The notes under the pieces: generated by a model
The model's input: only the letters and a program-made list of their open reading frames with translations
The model's database searches: none
What the model was told of the DNA's origin: nothing
NCBI GenBank assembly: GCA_020852555.1
Contig: JADZAQ010000074.1
Span: forward strand, 1 to 64,000
From: Burkholderiales bacterium
GTDB taxonomy: Bacteria > Pseudomonadota > Gammaproteobacteria > Burkholderiales > Casimicrobiaceae
Direction of reading: 5' to 3'
Length of the DNA stretch: 64,000 nucleotides
Shown here: positions 18,692 through 27,902 of the stretch, piece after piece
How positions within the stretch are numbered: position 1 is the first letter of the stretch
Layout of the letters: each line of letters starts with the position of its first letter
Made by a program: the position numbers and the translations under genes

Positions 18692-21441
18692 TTCGCCGAT
18701 TTCGCGGCGGTCTTCACAAAATCCCCCGCATAGACCATCGCAAAGCCGGCGGGTTGCACGTATTTGCGGAACGCGGCGTTCACGTCGGCGACGCTCGCCT
18801 TGGCGATCGCGTCGTCGGCTTTGCCGGACGCCGCGAACGTGCGGCCGAGATACTCTTGCTGCACGAGCGCCGCGGCAAGCGCGCCGTCTTGCGTGCGGGC
18901 GAGTTGCCGGCGCTTCAGGAGCGAGTCGCGGGCACTCGCCACCTCGGCTTCGCTGAAGCCATCCTGCGCCGCCCGCTCGAGCTCCTCCGTGAGTGCAGCG
19001 GCGAGCCGGGTGCGATTCTGCGGCGCGAAGATCGCGACGACATTGAGCGTCGAGTTGGCCTCGACCGGATTCCAGTCGACAAATGCGTACGTTCCATACG
19101 AGAGCCCGTCCCGCTCGCGGATGCGCTTCCACAGGCGCGAGGTCTGGCCGCCACCCAGGAGGTAGGTGGCGAGCGCCGTCGCGCCCCAGTCGGCGGCCTC
19201 GTCGTTGGCAGCGAGCGCGAGCTCGCCCGCCAGCGCGGCATTCGCCTTGTCCGGCGTTTCGATGGTCACCACCGTCGGCGCTTTCTTCACGAGCGGTTCC
19301 GGCACGCGCAGGTAGGCGGCTTCTGCCTTGGGCCACGCGCCGAACGCCTTCTCGAGCACCGCGCGGACCTCGGCGGGATCGAAGTCGCCGACGATCGCGA
19401 TCTCGCCGGTGCCGCCGACGAACCGGCGATGGAAGCGCGCGAGGTCGTCCGCACTCGTGCCGCGCACCCGTGCCACCGCCTCGTCGACGGTCGGGACGTA
19501 GCGCGGATCGTTCGCGGGATACGGATTGCCGTAGCGGCGCGCGGCGAGCCGCGCAAGCGCTTCCGGATCGGTACGCTTGGCTTCGCGGCGGGCGATCTCC
19601 TCGCGCTGCAGCTTCGCGAATTCGTCGGCCGGGAACGCGGGCTCGCGCAGCATCTCGGCGACCAGCGCGAGCGTGGCCGGCAGTTCGTTGCGATACGTCT
19701 CGACCTTGACCGCGGTGCGCGCGGCGGCGCCGTCGAAGGCGATCTTCGCGCGCAGCCGGTCGGCGGTGTCCTCGATTTCCTGGCGCGAGCGCTGCTTCGT
19801 GCCGCGCGCGAGCATCGCCGCCACGAGTTCGCCTTGCCCGCCGGTTCCCGCAAGCGACTGCACGTCGCCCTGGTCGATCTGCAGCGCGATCTTGACCGTC
19901 TGCCCACGCGTCTTCTTCGGCAGGAGTGCCACCTTCATGCCGTTGGCGAGCGGGAAGCGCTCGGTACGCGCGTCGAGGTTCGCCGGGGTGGCGGCGAACG
20001 CCTCGCCCGCCGCCGCCGCGGGATCACCGTGGTAGCCGTCGAGCATCGCGGCGACGTCGGCGGCAGGTGCGGCCGGCGCGCGGTCCGGCTTCGCGTCCGG
20101 GATGAACTGCGCGACGCTGCGGTTCGCGGGCTTCAAGTACTGCAGCGCGACGCGCTGCACGTCGTCCGCGCTCACCTTGCGCATGCGGTCGCGCTGCAGG
20201 AAGAAAAGCCGCCAGTCGCCGGCAGCGATCGACTCGGAGAGGCTGATGCCGAAGCGCGTCGGATCGGCGAGCGCTTCGTCGACGCGCTTCAGCGCCCGCG
20301 TGCGCGCGCGCTCGACTTCGGCCGCGGTGATCGGATTTTGCGCGACGCCTTCGAGGGTGGCGACCGCGGTGTCGCGCGCGACGTCGATCGATTCGCCGAG
20401 CGGGACCTGGACGTTGAAGAGCATGAAGCCGGGATCGTGAAGCTCGGGTGTCCAACCGCTCACCGCCGCCGCCTTGCGCGCCTCGACGAGCGCCTTGTAG
20501 AGTCGCCCCGCGGGCTCGATCGTCATGATCGCGACGAGCGCTTCGAGTGCCGCCTGGTCGGGGTGTGCGCCGGGCACGGTGTGATACGCGATCCCCACCA
20601 GCTGCTGGTCGCCCACCCGCCGGATCGTCACCAGGCGCTCGCCGTCTTGCACCGGCTCGACGGTGTACAGGCGCGGCAGCGCGCGCGTGGGCGTGGGGAT
20701 CGCGGCGAAGTACTTGGCGATCCAGCCGAGCGTCTGGTCGACGTCGAAGGCGCCGGCGATCACCAGCACCGCATTGTCCGGCTGGTAGTACGTGCGATAG
20801 AAAGCGCGCAGGCTCTCGATGTCGACGCCCTCGACGTCGGCGCGCGCGCCGATCGTTTCCTTGCCGTAGTTGTGCCAGCGATACGCCGCACCGACCGCAC
20901 GCTGATAGACGATGCGACCGGGATTGTTCTCGCCGCGCTCCATCTCGTTGCGCACGACGGTCATCTCGGTGTCGAGGTCCTTGCGGTCGACGCGCGAGTT
21001 GACCATGCGGTCGGCCTCGGCGCGAATCGCCCACTCGAGGTCGGCGGGAGACGCGTTGAACGTCTCGAAGTAATTGGTGCGGTCGTACCAGGTCGAGCCG
21101 TTGATGCGCATGCCGCGTCGGCTCATCTCGTCCCAGAGATTCGGGATGTCCCGGGTGCCCTTGAACAGCATGTGCTCGAGGAGGTGCGCCATCCCGGTCT
21201 CGCCGTAGCGCTCGTGACGCGAGCCGACGCGATAGGTGACGTTGACGCTGGTCGTCGCCGCTCCCGCGTCCGGAAACAGCACGACGGTGAGCCCGTTGGC
21301 GAGACGATATTCGGTGATGCCTTCGACGGCGGGTCCTTGCGTGATGCCCGCCGGCAGCGTCGCGGCAGCGAGCGGGACGAGGGTGGCGACAGCGAGTGCC
21401 GCGCCGACGAGGTATCGGGGCACGAGGCAGGTCATGCGCAT
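18688..21441 (-). CDS. M16 family zinc metallopeptidase, tandem paralogue
   Basis: 917 aa; signal peptide; HLLEHMLFKGT (HxxEH); strong similarity by eye to the downstream paralogue. Confidence 0.92.
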   Translation of the reverse strand: MRMTCLVPRYLVGAALAVATLVPLAAATLPAGITQGPAVEGITEYRLANGLTVVLFPDAGAATTSVNVTYRVGSRHERYGETGMAHLLEHMLFKGTRDIPNLWDEMSRRGMRINGSTWYDRTNYFETFNASPADLEWAIRAEADRMVNSRVDRKDLDTEMTVVRNEMERGENNPGRIVYQRAVGAAYRWHNYGKETIGARADVEGVDIESLRAFYRTYYQPDNAVLVIAGAFDVDQTLGWIAKYFAAIPTPTRALPRLYTVEPVQDGERLVTIRRVGDQQLVGIAYHTVPGAHPDQAALEALVAIMTIEPAGRLYKALVEARKAAAVSGWTPELHDPGFMLFNVQVPLGESIDVARDTAVATLEGVAQNPITAAEVERARTRALKRVDEALADPTRFGISLSESIAAGDWRLFFLQRDRMRKVSADDVQRVALQYLKPANRSVAQFIPDAKPDRAPAAPAADVAAMLDGYHGDPAAAAGEAFAATPANLDARTERFPLANGMKVALLPKKTRGQTVKIALQIDQGDVQSLAGTGGQGELVAAMLARGTKQRSRQEIEDTADRLRAKIAFDGAAARTAVKVETYRNELPATLALVAEMLREPAFPADEFAKLQREEIARREAKRTDPEALARLAARRYGNPYPANDPRYVPTVDEAVARVRGTSADDLARFHRRFVGGTGEIAIVGDFDPAEVRAVLEKAFGAWPKAEAAYLRVPEPLVKKAPTVVTIETPDKANAALAGELALAANDEAADWGATALATYLLGGGQTSRLWKRIRERDGLSYGTYAFVDWNPVEANSTLNVVAIFAPQNRTRLAAALTEELERAAQDGFSEAEVASARDSLLKRRQLARTQDGALAAALVQQEYLGRTFAASGKADDAIAKASVADVNAAFRKYVQPAGFAMVYAGDFVKTAAKSAK

Positions 21442-21544
21442 TCCGGTGAGGCGTGAGGGCCGCGCAGTATAGCGTTCGCGGGCTTAAGCGGCCCTTACGG
21501 CGGCCACCGACCCGCTGCGCCAGCCGCGCGCGCAATGATTAGAC

Positions 21545-22768
21545 TCAATGATGCGTGGCCGGCGGCGTCGGCAGACGGGCGATGGCGATGCCGGCGACGA
21601 TCGAGATCGCGGCCATGAGTCCCAGGAGGAAGCCGAAGCCGTTCGCTTTCACCAGCGGACCGAGGAGCCACACCGCGGCGGCACTCACGCCGAAGGCGAT
21701 CGCGAAGCGGACCCCGGCGACCCGCGAGCGCATCCGGTCGTCGACGTAACGCACGATCACCGCATCGGTGAAGGGAATCGAGCCGAAGACGAAGACCATG
21801 AAGGCGATGGCGAGCGCGTAGAAGACCCACCCGGAGGCGAAGATCGCGAGCACGAACAGCGGCACCTGCATCAGCACGACCGCGAGAAAGAGGCGGCGCA
21901 GCGGATAGCGGTCGATCGCGCGGCCCACCACGAGCTGTGCGAACGACGCGACGACGTAGACGAGGCCGAGCAGTGCGCCGAGCAGCGCCGGATCGGTGCT
22001 GACCTCGCGCATGCGGTCGGCGAGGAGCTCGCCGTTGCCGTTGGTCGTGAAGTTGAAGACGAGCCCGCTGCACGTCGAGGTGATGGTGAGGATCAGGATC
22101 GCGCGCACCACGTCGCTGCGCGAGACCGGCAGGGGCTTCACCTTCCGCCGCGCGGGAGGTGCGTCCTCCGGCGCGACGCAATACCAGAATACGAGTCCGA
22201 AGCCGATGGTGATGAGCCCCGGAACGATGAAGGCCACGCGCCAGCCGAAGTACTTGACGAGCAATCCGGTCATGACCGCCGCGAAGGCGATGCCCAGATT
22301 GCCCACGAGCCCGTTGATGCCGATCACCATGCCGGGACGCTTCGTGTGCTGCACGAGCATCGGGATCCCCACCGGGTGGTAGATCGCGGCGAAGGTGCCG
22401 ACCAGCGTGAGTGCGCCAGCGAGCTGCCACGCGTTCTGCGCCAGTGCCGCGACGATGCACGCAAGGCCGATGCCGAAGTGGAAGATCAGCATCATCGCGC
22501 GCCGCCCCCACAGGTCGCCCAGGCGCCCCGCCGGCGCGGCACCGAGGCCGAACATCACGAAGGCACCCGTGGTGTACGGCATCAGCTCCTCCCAGCGCGC
22601 GAAGCCGAAATCGGCGGCGATAGCACCGACCGCGGTCGCGAAGATGAGCAGCACCATGTGGTCGATCGCGTGGGCGATATTGAGGAGCGCCATGGTGAGC
22701 GGCGGATGCGCGGTGGCGGGCACCGGCGGGGCGCCGGACGCGGCGGCGGTCGAGGGGGGTGGGGTCAT
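21545..22768 (-). CDS. MFS transporter
   Basis: 12 TM-like pattern, GRLGDLWGRRAMM loop motif. Confidence 0.88.
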   Translation of the reverse strand: MTPPPSTAAASGAPPVPATAHPPLTMALLNIAHAIDHMVLLIFATAVGAIAADFGFARWEELMPYTTGAFVMFGLGAAPAGRLGDLWGRRAMMLIFHFGIGLACIVAALAQNAWQLAGALTLVGTFAAIYHPVGIPMLVQHTKRPGMVIGINGLVGNLGIAFAAVMTGLLVKYFGWRVAFIVPGLITIGFGLVFWYCVAPEDAPPARRKVKPLPVSRSDVVRAILILTITSTCSGLVFNFTTNGNGELLADRMREVSTDPALLGALLGLVYVVASFAQLVVGRAIDRYPLRRLFLAVVLMQVPLFVLAIFASGWVFYALAIAFMVFVFGSIPFTDAVIVRYVDDRMRSRVAGVRFAIAFGVSAAAVWLLGPLVKANGFGFLLGLMAAISIVAGIAIARLPTPPATHH

Positions 22769-23215
22769 CGGTGCCGGGGTGGGGGCGACAGTGCAGCGGT
22801 CGGACTCGTCAGTCTACGCTGTCGTGCGCATCGGCCCATCGATGTCGTCCGGATGGAATCATGCGGGAGCCTGTGCTTCGGGCTGATCGCGCATGTCGTC
22901 ACCTCCCGCGATATTGCGCCGGCACACTCGTGGAGAAACAGATACTCGCTCGTTGACCGTCTCCAATTGTCCGGCGCAGACAACGCCCATACCCGCCCGG
23001 TGACGTCCGCTCTTGGTCCTCATCCTGGGAGTTACTGGCTGGTCCCTCGCAATCAGCGCACGATTCTGCGAATTTCGGAAAATCTGAACCGAGGCCCCGT
23101 GGTGAGCGTTGCGCGTGAGGCCCTTTGGTCAACGCTGACCTGCCGGACGCGTTCGTTCTTCTCGTGCGCCGCGCCGGCGGTACGCCGGTTGCCTCGAGCG
23201 CCAGGCACCTTGTCA

Positions 23216-23252
23216 CCCGTAACGGGATAGGTTACACTGGATCTCGTGATCC
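23216..23252. promoter_or_regulatory. Candidate TA autoregulatory operator(s)
   Basis: CCCGT-A-ACGGG (23216-23226), GTAAC-N7-GTTAC (23219-23235) and GGATC-TCGT-GATCC (23239-23252, overlapping the GTG start). Confidence 0.5.
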
Positions 23253-23524
23253 GAAGCTTCAAGCACAAGGGCTTGGCCAGGTTCTTCGAGACTGGCTCCA
23301 AGGCAGGGATCCAGTCCGCGCATGGCGAGCGATTGCGCCTGATCCTTGGTCGCCTGAACGCCGCGGTTCGAGTCGAAGATATGGGTCTTCCGGGTCTTCG
23401 CCTTCATCCCCTGAAGGGCGAACGGAAGGGCATCTGGGCTGTGTGGGTGAGCGGCAACTGGCGTGTCACCTTCCGGTTCGTAGGCGTGGACGCTGAAGTT
23501 GTCGATTACGAGGACTACCATTGA
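23246..23524 (+). CDS. higB: type II toxin, RelE/HigB family
   Basis: [18 protein letters not shown]...[28 protein letters not shown]...VDYEDYH, typical of the HigB/RelE family. Confidence 0.9.
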   Translation: MIRSFKHKGLARFFETGSKAGIQSAHGERLRLILGRLNAAVRVEDMGLPGLRLHPLKGERKGIWAVWVSGNWRVTFRFVGVDAEVVDYEDYH

Positions 23525-23537
23525 GAGGGCATCCACC

Positions 23538-23822
23538 ATGCGTATGCACAACCCCCCGCACCCCGGGGAGATTCTCAAGTCGCTGTGCCTCGAACCCCTC
23601 GGAGTCAGCGTCACCGATGCGGCGGAAGCTCTAGGGGTGAGCCGCAAGACGCTGTCCTCGATCCTCAACGGTCGAGCCGGCATCAGCCCGGAGATGGCTA
23701 TTCGGCTGTCGATCGCGTTCGATACCACTGCCGAGAGCTGGCTCAGGCAGCAGACGCAGTTCGATCTCTGGCACGCAGAGCGATCCCGCAAGCGGCTTCG
23801 AGTGACGCGTCTCGCGGCGTAG
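23538..23822 (+). CDS. higA: type II antitoxin, HigA family (HTH/XRE)
   Basis: [58 protein letters not shown]. Confidence 0.92.
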   Translation: MRMHNPPHPGEILKSLCLEPLGVSVTDAAEALGVSRKTLSSILNGRAGISPEMAIRLSIAFDTTAESWLRQQTQFDLWHAERSRKRLRVTRLAA

Positions 23823-23834
23823 CGATGTCCAACT

Positions 23835-23957
23835 CTCGAAGCGGTCGACCTGATTCTCGATGCCAATCGGAAGTCCTCCACGATCCCGCGCCATCGCGAA
23901 GTCGACGATGTCCTCGCCCGCAAGATTTGCAAGGATCTTGAAGTTCCGGAAGCATAG
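23835..23957 (+). pseudogene. 5'-truncated HicA-family toxin remnant
   Basis: Frame 23835-23957 reads LEAVDLILDANRKSSTIPRHREVDDVLARKICKDLEVPEA*, matching a HicA C-terminus as recalled. No plausible N-terminal half; immediately follows higA in the same frame. Confidence 0.6.
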
Positions 23958-24067
23958 ACATCCGACCTGGCGTTCGAGCGGACACGCCGATGCGGTGCTT
24001 CCTCCGCGGCCACGTCAGTGACGGCGCGCTGCGCAACTTGTACGTTGAGGAAGGTCCGAATCACGGG

Positions 24068-25339
24068 TCAAGCTCCCAGCGCTCTCGCGAGCCTCGCGAC
24101 GACGTCGGCGAGGATCTCCGGCGTGTGCGCGGTGGAGATGAAGCCGACCTCGTAGGGGGACGGCGAGAAGTACACGCCGGCGTCGAGCGCGGTCTTGAAG
24201 AATTCAGCGTAGCGCTGTCGCGACGCTTCGCCGACGGCAGGAGGAAACGCCGCGGCTTCTTCCGCGAAATCGATCCAGAAGAGCGAACCCAGGCGGCGCA
24301 CGGTGCACGGCGGCGGCAGGATCGCCCGCAACCCCTCGACGAAGGTCGCGCAGGCCGCGTCGAGCCGCGCGTACGGCGGATCGACGGCAATCCCGTCGAG
24401 CACGGCGAGGCCGGCGGCGACGGCCATCGGATTGCCGGAGAGCGTTCCCGCCTGATACACCGAACCGCTCGGCGCCAGCAGGTCGAGGATCTCGGCGCGC
24501 CCGGCGATCGCGGCGAGCGGCAGCCCACCACCGACGATCTTGCCGAGTGCCACGAGGTCGGGCTCCAATCCGAAGTATCCGCAGGCGCCGTTCGCGCCCA
24601 GCCGAAAGCCGGTGATGACCTCGTCGAAGATCACCAACGCGCCGTGCCGGCGCGCGATCGTCACGATGTGCTCGAGGCGCTCGCGGCCGGGATTCCACAG
24701 GCCGTAATTCGCCGGCACCGGTTCGAGGATGACTGCGGCGATGTCGTCGGGAAACTGCGCGAAGTACGCATCGACCGTGGCGAGGTCGTCGAAGCGTGCG
24801 ATGAGCGTATCGGCCACCACACTCGGCGGGACGCCGCGCGACGACGACTCGGTGAGCGCCGCCACGCCGCTGCCGGCCTTGGCGAGGAAGGCGTCGGAAT
24901 GGCCGTGGTAGCAGCCTTCGAACTGGATGATCTTGGCGCGATTCGTGTAGCCCCGGGCGAGACGCACCAGCGTCATCGTCGCCTCGGTCCCGCTGTTGAC
25001 GAGGCGCATCTTCTGCAGGAACGGGTACGCGGCGAGGACGCGCTCGGCGAGCAGGACTTCGCCCGCGTGGCAGGCACCGAAGCTCGTCGCCTTGCTGGCC
25101 TGCGCGGTAAGCGCGGCGACGATGCGCGGGTGCGAGTGCCCGAGCAAGTGCGGGCCGAAGGAGAGGCAGAAGTCGACGTAGCGATTGCCGTCGACGTCGT
25201 GCAGGTACGCGCCGTCGGCATGCGCGAAATACACGGGCGTCGCGCCGACGTGCTTGAACGAGCGCACCGGCGAATTGACGCCTCCCGGAATCTTGGCTTG
25301 CGCGCGTGCGAACCACTGCGCCGACGTCGAGCGGTTCAT
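24068..25339 (-). CDS. hemL: glutamate-1-semialdehyde 2,1-aminomutase
   Basis: GGVNSPVRSFKHVGATPVYFAHADGAYLHDVDGNRYVDF; PLP lysine region VALGKIVGGGLPLAAIAGR. Confidence 0.95.
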   Translation of the reverse strand: MNRSTSAQWFARAQAKIPGGVNSPVRSFKHVGATPVYFAHADGAYLHDVDGNRYVDFCLSFGPHLLGHSHPRIVAALTAQASKATSFGACHAGEVLLAERVLAAYPFLQKMRLVNSGTEATMTLVRLARGYTNRAKIIQFEGCYHGHSDAFLAKAGSGVAALTESSSRGVPPSVVADTLIARFDDLATVDAYFAQFPDDIAAVILEPVPANYGLWNPGRERLEHIVTIARRHGALVIFDEVITGFRLGANGACGYFGLEPDLVALGKIVGGGLPLAAIAGRAEILDLLAPSGSVYQAGTLSGNPMAVAAGLAVLDGIAVDPPYARLDAACATFVEGLRAILPPPCTVRRLGSLFWIDFAEEAAAFPPAVGEASRQRYAEFFKTALDAGVYFSPSPYEVGFISTAHTPEILADVVARLARALGA

Positions 25340-26325
25340 AGCCACCGCTCCCGCGCGATGGTGCTCGCGAAGTACGTCAGGATCGCCTGTGCCCCGGCGC
25401 GGCGGATCGCGGTGAGATTCTCGATGGCGAGCGCGCGCTCGTCGGCGAGCCCGACTCGCGCCATCTGCTTCACCATTTCGTACTCGCCGCTGACGCTGTA
25501 CGCGCACACCGGCACGTCGCTCGCCGCCGCGAGATCGGCGACGACGTCGAGATAGGCGAGCGCGGGCTTCACCATCACGAGATCGGCGCCTTCGTCGAGG
25601 TCGAGGTCGAGCTCGCGCAGCGCTTCCCGGCGGTTGCGGAAGTCCATCTGGTAGCCGGCGCGATCGAAGCCTTCCGGCGACGAATCGAGCGCGTTGCGGA
25701 AAGGGCCGTAATACGCCGACGCGTATTTCGCGGTATAGGCGAGGATGCCGACGTTCGCGAAGCCCGCGTCATCCAGCGCGGTACGGATCGCGCCCACGCG
25801 GCCGTCCATCATGTCCGAGGGCGCGACGAAATCGGCGCCGGCGGCGGCGTGCGCGCAGGCGACCGCGGCGAGGCGCGACAGCGTGGCATCGTTGTCGACC
25901 TGTGCCCCCTTCACCACGCCGCAGTGGCCGTGCGACGTGTACGAGCACAGGCAGACATCGGTGAAGAGCGTCGGCGCGTCGCCGAGGCGCTCGCGCAGCC
26001 TGCGCACCGCCTGCGCCACGCGCGAGTCGGCGGCGCTCGCGGCGCTTCCCCGTTCGTCGCGCTCCGGGCTCGATCCGAAGAGGAGAAAATGCCTGACGCC
26101 GTGCACGAGGTCGGTGGCGATCTCGTCGGTGAGCGCATCGATCCCCCAACGATGGATGCCGGTGAAGCCCTCGATCGGCTCCCGGTCGACGTCCCGCTCG
26201 GCCACGAAATACGGCTGGATGAGCTGGTCGACGGCGAGTGTGGTCTGCGCGACGAGCGAGCGAATGCTTGCCGTGGCGCGCAGGCGCCGGGGCCGGATCG
26301 TGAGGGACTGCATGGCAGCGGGCAT
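25336..26325 (-). CDS. hemB: delta-aminolevulinic acid dehydratase (porphobilinogen synthase)
   Basis: RPRRLRATASIRSLVAQT; CLCSYTSHGHCG; ADFVAPSDMMDGRVGAIR; DLVMVKPALAYLDVV. ATGA overlap with hemL. ORF opens at 26394. Confidence 0.94.
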   Translation of the reverse strand: MPAAMQSLTIRPRRLRATASIRSLVAQTTLAVDQLIQPYFVAERDVDREPIEGFTGIHRWGIDALTDEIATDLVHGVRHFLLFGSSPERDERGSAASAADSRVAQAVRRLRERLGDAPTLFTDVCLCSYTSHGHCGVVKGAQVDNDATLSRLAAVACAHAAAGADFVAPSDMMDGRVGAIRTALDDAGFANVGILAYTAKYASAYYGPFRNALDSSPEGFDRAGYQMDFRNRREALRELDLDLDEGADLVMVKPALAYLDVVADLAAASDVPVCAYSVSGEYEMVKQMARVGLADERALAIENLTAIRRAGAQAILTYFASTIARERWL

Positions 26326-26378
26326 GGCAACGTCTCCAGGATGCACGGCCCGCGACGCGCGCGGACCGAAGGGCGGAT

Positions 26379-27605
26379 TCAGCGCGACCGGCACTCGCCG
26401 ACGCCGTGGCCGGGTTCGGTCGTGGTGCGCAACACGCGGCGCAGATGCTCACGCGCGTCGTGCAGGTGCTTGCGCAGGACCTTCTCGAGCCACGCGCGGC
26501 GTGCGGCAGGATCGGCTCCGGCGGGGTCGAACGTCGCCAGTGCGCGCGCCGCCTGCGCCTCCAACTCGCCCTCGATGCTGCTGAACTCACGGAGGATCGG
26601 TGCTTCCTTCTGCGCGCGGAAGAATTCGCGCAGCGACGCTTCGAGGATCGCTTCGGCGGCGGCGACCGCGCGCGCTCGATCGGCGGCGTTGCGCTTCGCT
26701 TCGTCGAGCAGGTCTTCCATGCGGACGAGCTTCGACGACGCGCCGACGATCGCGCTTTGCTCGATGTCCGGCGGCTGCGCGAAGTCGAAGAGGATGCGCG
26801 GGCGCTTCGGCAGCGATTCGAAAAAGACGCCGGTGAAGATCGGGTCGCGGCTCGCGGTCGCCGTGAAGACGTGTGAGAACTCGGTCGGCGCGGCGACGAA
26901 GTCCGCGAGTGCGCCGAGCTTGACGCGCTGGCTCTGCGGCAGCCGTGCGATCTTGGCGACGTCGCGATTGAGCCAGGTCACCGGCGTCGCCGGGCGGTGC
27001 TTCGCGAACCAATCGAGGACGTGGACGCTGATCGGGCTGCGGCCGACCACCACGACGTGCGTCGCCGGCCATTGCGCCTCGAACGCCTCGAATCGCCGCA
27101 TGCCGAGCGTGGCGACCGAGACCGGCTTCGCGCCGATTCCCGAGAGCGTGCGCACTTTCTTCGCGGTCTCGAAGGCGAGCGCGAACGCGCGGTCGAGGTC
27201 GCGCCCGATCGGCAGCCCCCAGGCGCGCGTCGACGCGAGCGCGTCCTTGATCTGCCCGAGGATCTGCGGTTCGCCGACCGCGAACGATTCGAGGGAACTC
27301 GCCACCCGCAGGAGATGCCGCAGCGCCGACTTGCCCTCGAGGTGGTAGCCGCGATAGAAGGCGTCGTCGGCGAGACCCAGCTTCTTCAGCAGCGCGATCC
27401 ACAGCGGGCGCGTATCGGCATAGACGTCGTGCGCCGTCGTATAGAACTCCACGCGGTTGCAGGTGGCGACGTAGGCGAGATCGCGAAAGCCCATCGCCAG
27501 CAGCGACTCGATGACGGCTTTGCGCTCCGGCTCGGCGATGTAGAGGCGGGACCGAAACTCCCCGGTGCTGCGATGGAAGTCGGTTCCCCAGACGTGCAAG
27601 AGCAT
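26379..27605 (-). CDS. hemA: glutamyl-tRNA reductase (divergent)
   Basis: VATCNRVEFYTTAHD, SLESFAVGEPQILGQIKDAL, C-terminal dimerisation-like region. MLLHVWGTDFHRSTGEFR start at 27605. Confidence 0.88.
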   Translation of the reverse strand: MLLHVWGTDFHRSTGEFRSRLYIAEPERKAVIESLLAMGFRDLAYVATCNRVEFYTTAHDVYADTRPLWIALLKKLGLADDAFYRGYHLEGKSALRHLLRVASSLESFAVGEPQILGQIKDALASTRAWGLPIGRDLDRAFALAFETAKKVRTLSGIGAKPVSVATLGMRRFEAFEAQWPATHVVVVGRSPISVHVLDWFAKHRPATPVTWLNRDVAKIARLPQSQRVKLGALADFVAAPTEFSHVFTATASRDPIFTGVFFESLPKRPRILFDFAQPPDIEQSAIVGASSKLVRMEDLLDEAKRNAADRARAVAAAEAILEASLREFFRAQKEAPILREFSSIEGELEAQAARALATFDPAGADPAARRAWLEKVLRKHLHDAREHLRRVLRTTTEPGHGVGECRSR

Positions 27606-27753
27606 GACGGTGCAACCGTACGGGGGACTGATGCGTGAATCGGAAAATACAATTGTCGCAGAATTGGGAGAGGCCGTTTCTAATACCTTATATTCGGATC
27701 CGCGGCCGGCGAGTCCGACCACGCCGATCGAGCGACCGCCGGCCGGACTCGTA

Positions 27754-27782
27754 TTGACGTTTACGTAAACGTCATCTAGAGT
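27754..27782 (+). promoter_or_regulatory. Perfect 20-bp palindrome embedded in a candidate icmF promoter
   Basis: TGACGTTTACGTAAACGTCA at 27755-27774 is its own reverse complement. It overlaps TTGACG (27754-27759), which lies 17 bp from TAGAGT (27777-27782). Confidence 0.7.
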
Positions 27783-27902
27783 CGAGCGGCCTGCCGTGCC
27801 CCGGAGGGGGCGCCCGGCAGCGCGCCGGCAGGCGACGCAGGAGTAAGCTTTCCCGCCCGGGTCTTCGCCGCGCCCGGGCGCCCGCCAACGCACGAGGACG
27901 CC

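Noticed and set aside
15518-21456. Plus-strand ORFs of 1071 and 924 aa opposite the M16 peptidases
   Set aside because: Mirror-frame open reading typical of high GC; composition non-protein-like, while the minus strand carries HxxEH peptidases.
22800-23245. Small ORFs (e.g. 22899-23216 minus, 23053-23301 minus, 22765-22983 minus) between the MFS gene and higB
   Set aside because: No family signal; region looks intergenic or degraded, possibly an old TA or insertion site, but not assignable.
27783-27902. Cobalamin riboswitch in the icmF leader
   Set aside because: Hairpins present, but no recognisable B12-box core; not supportable by eye.
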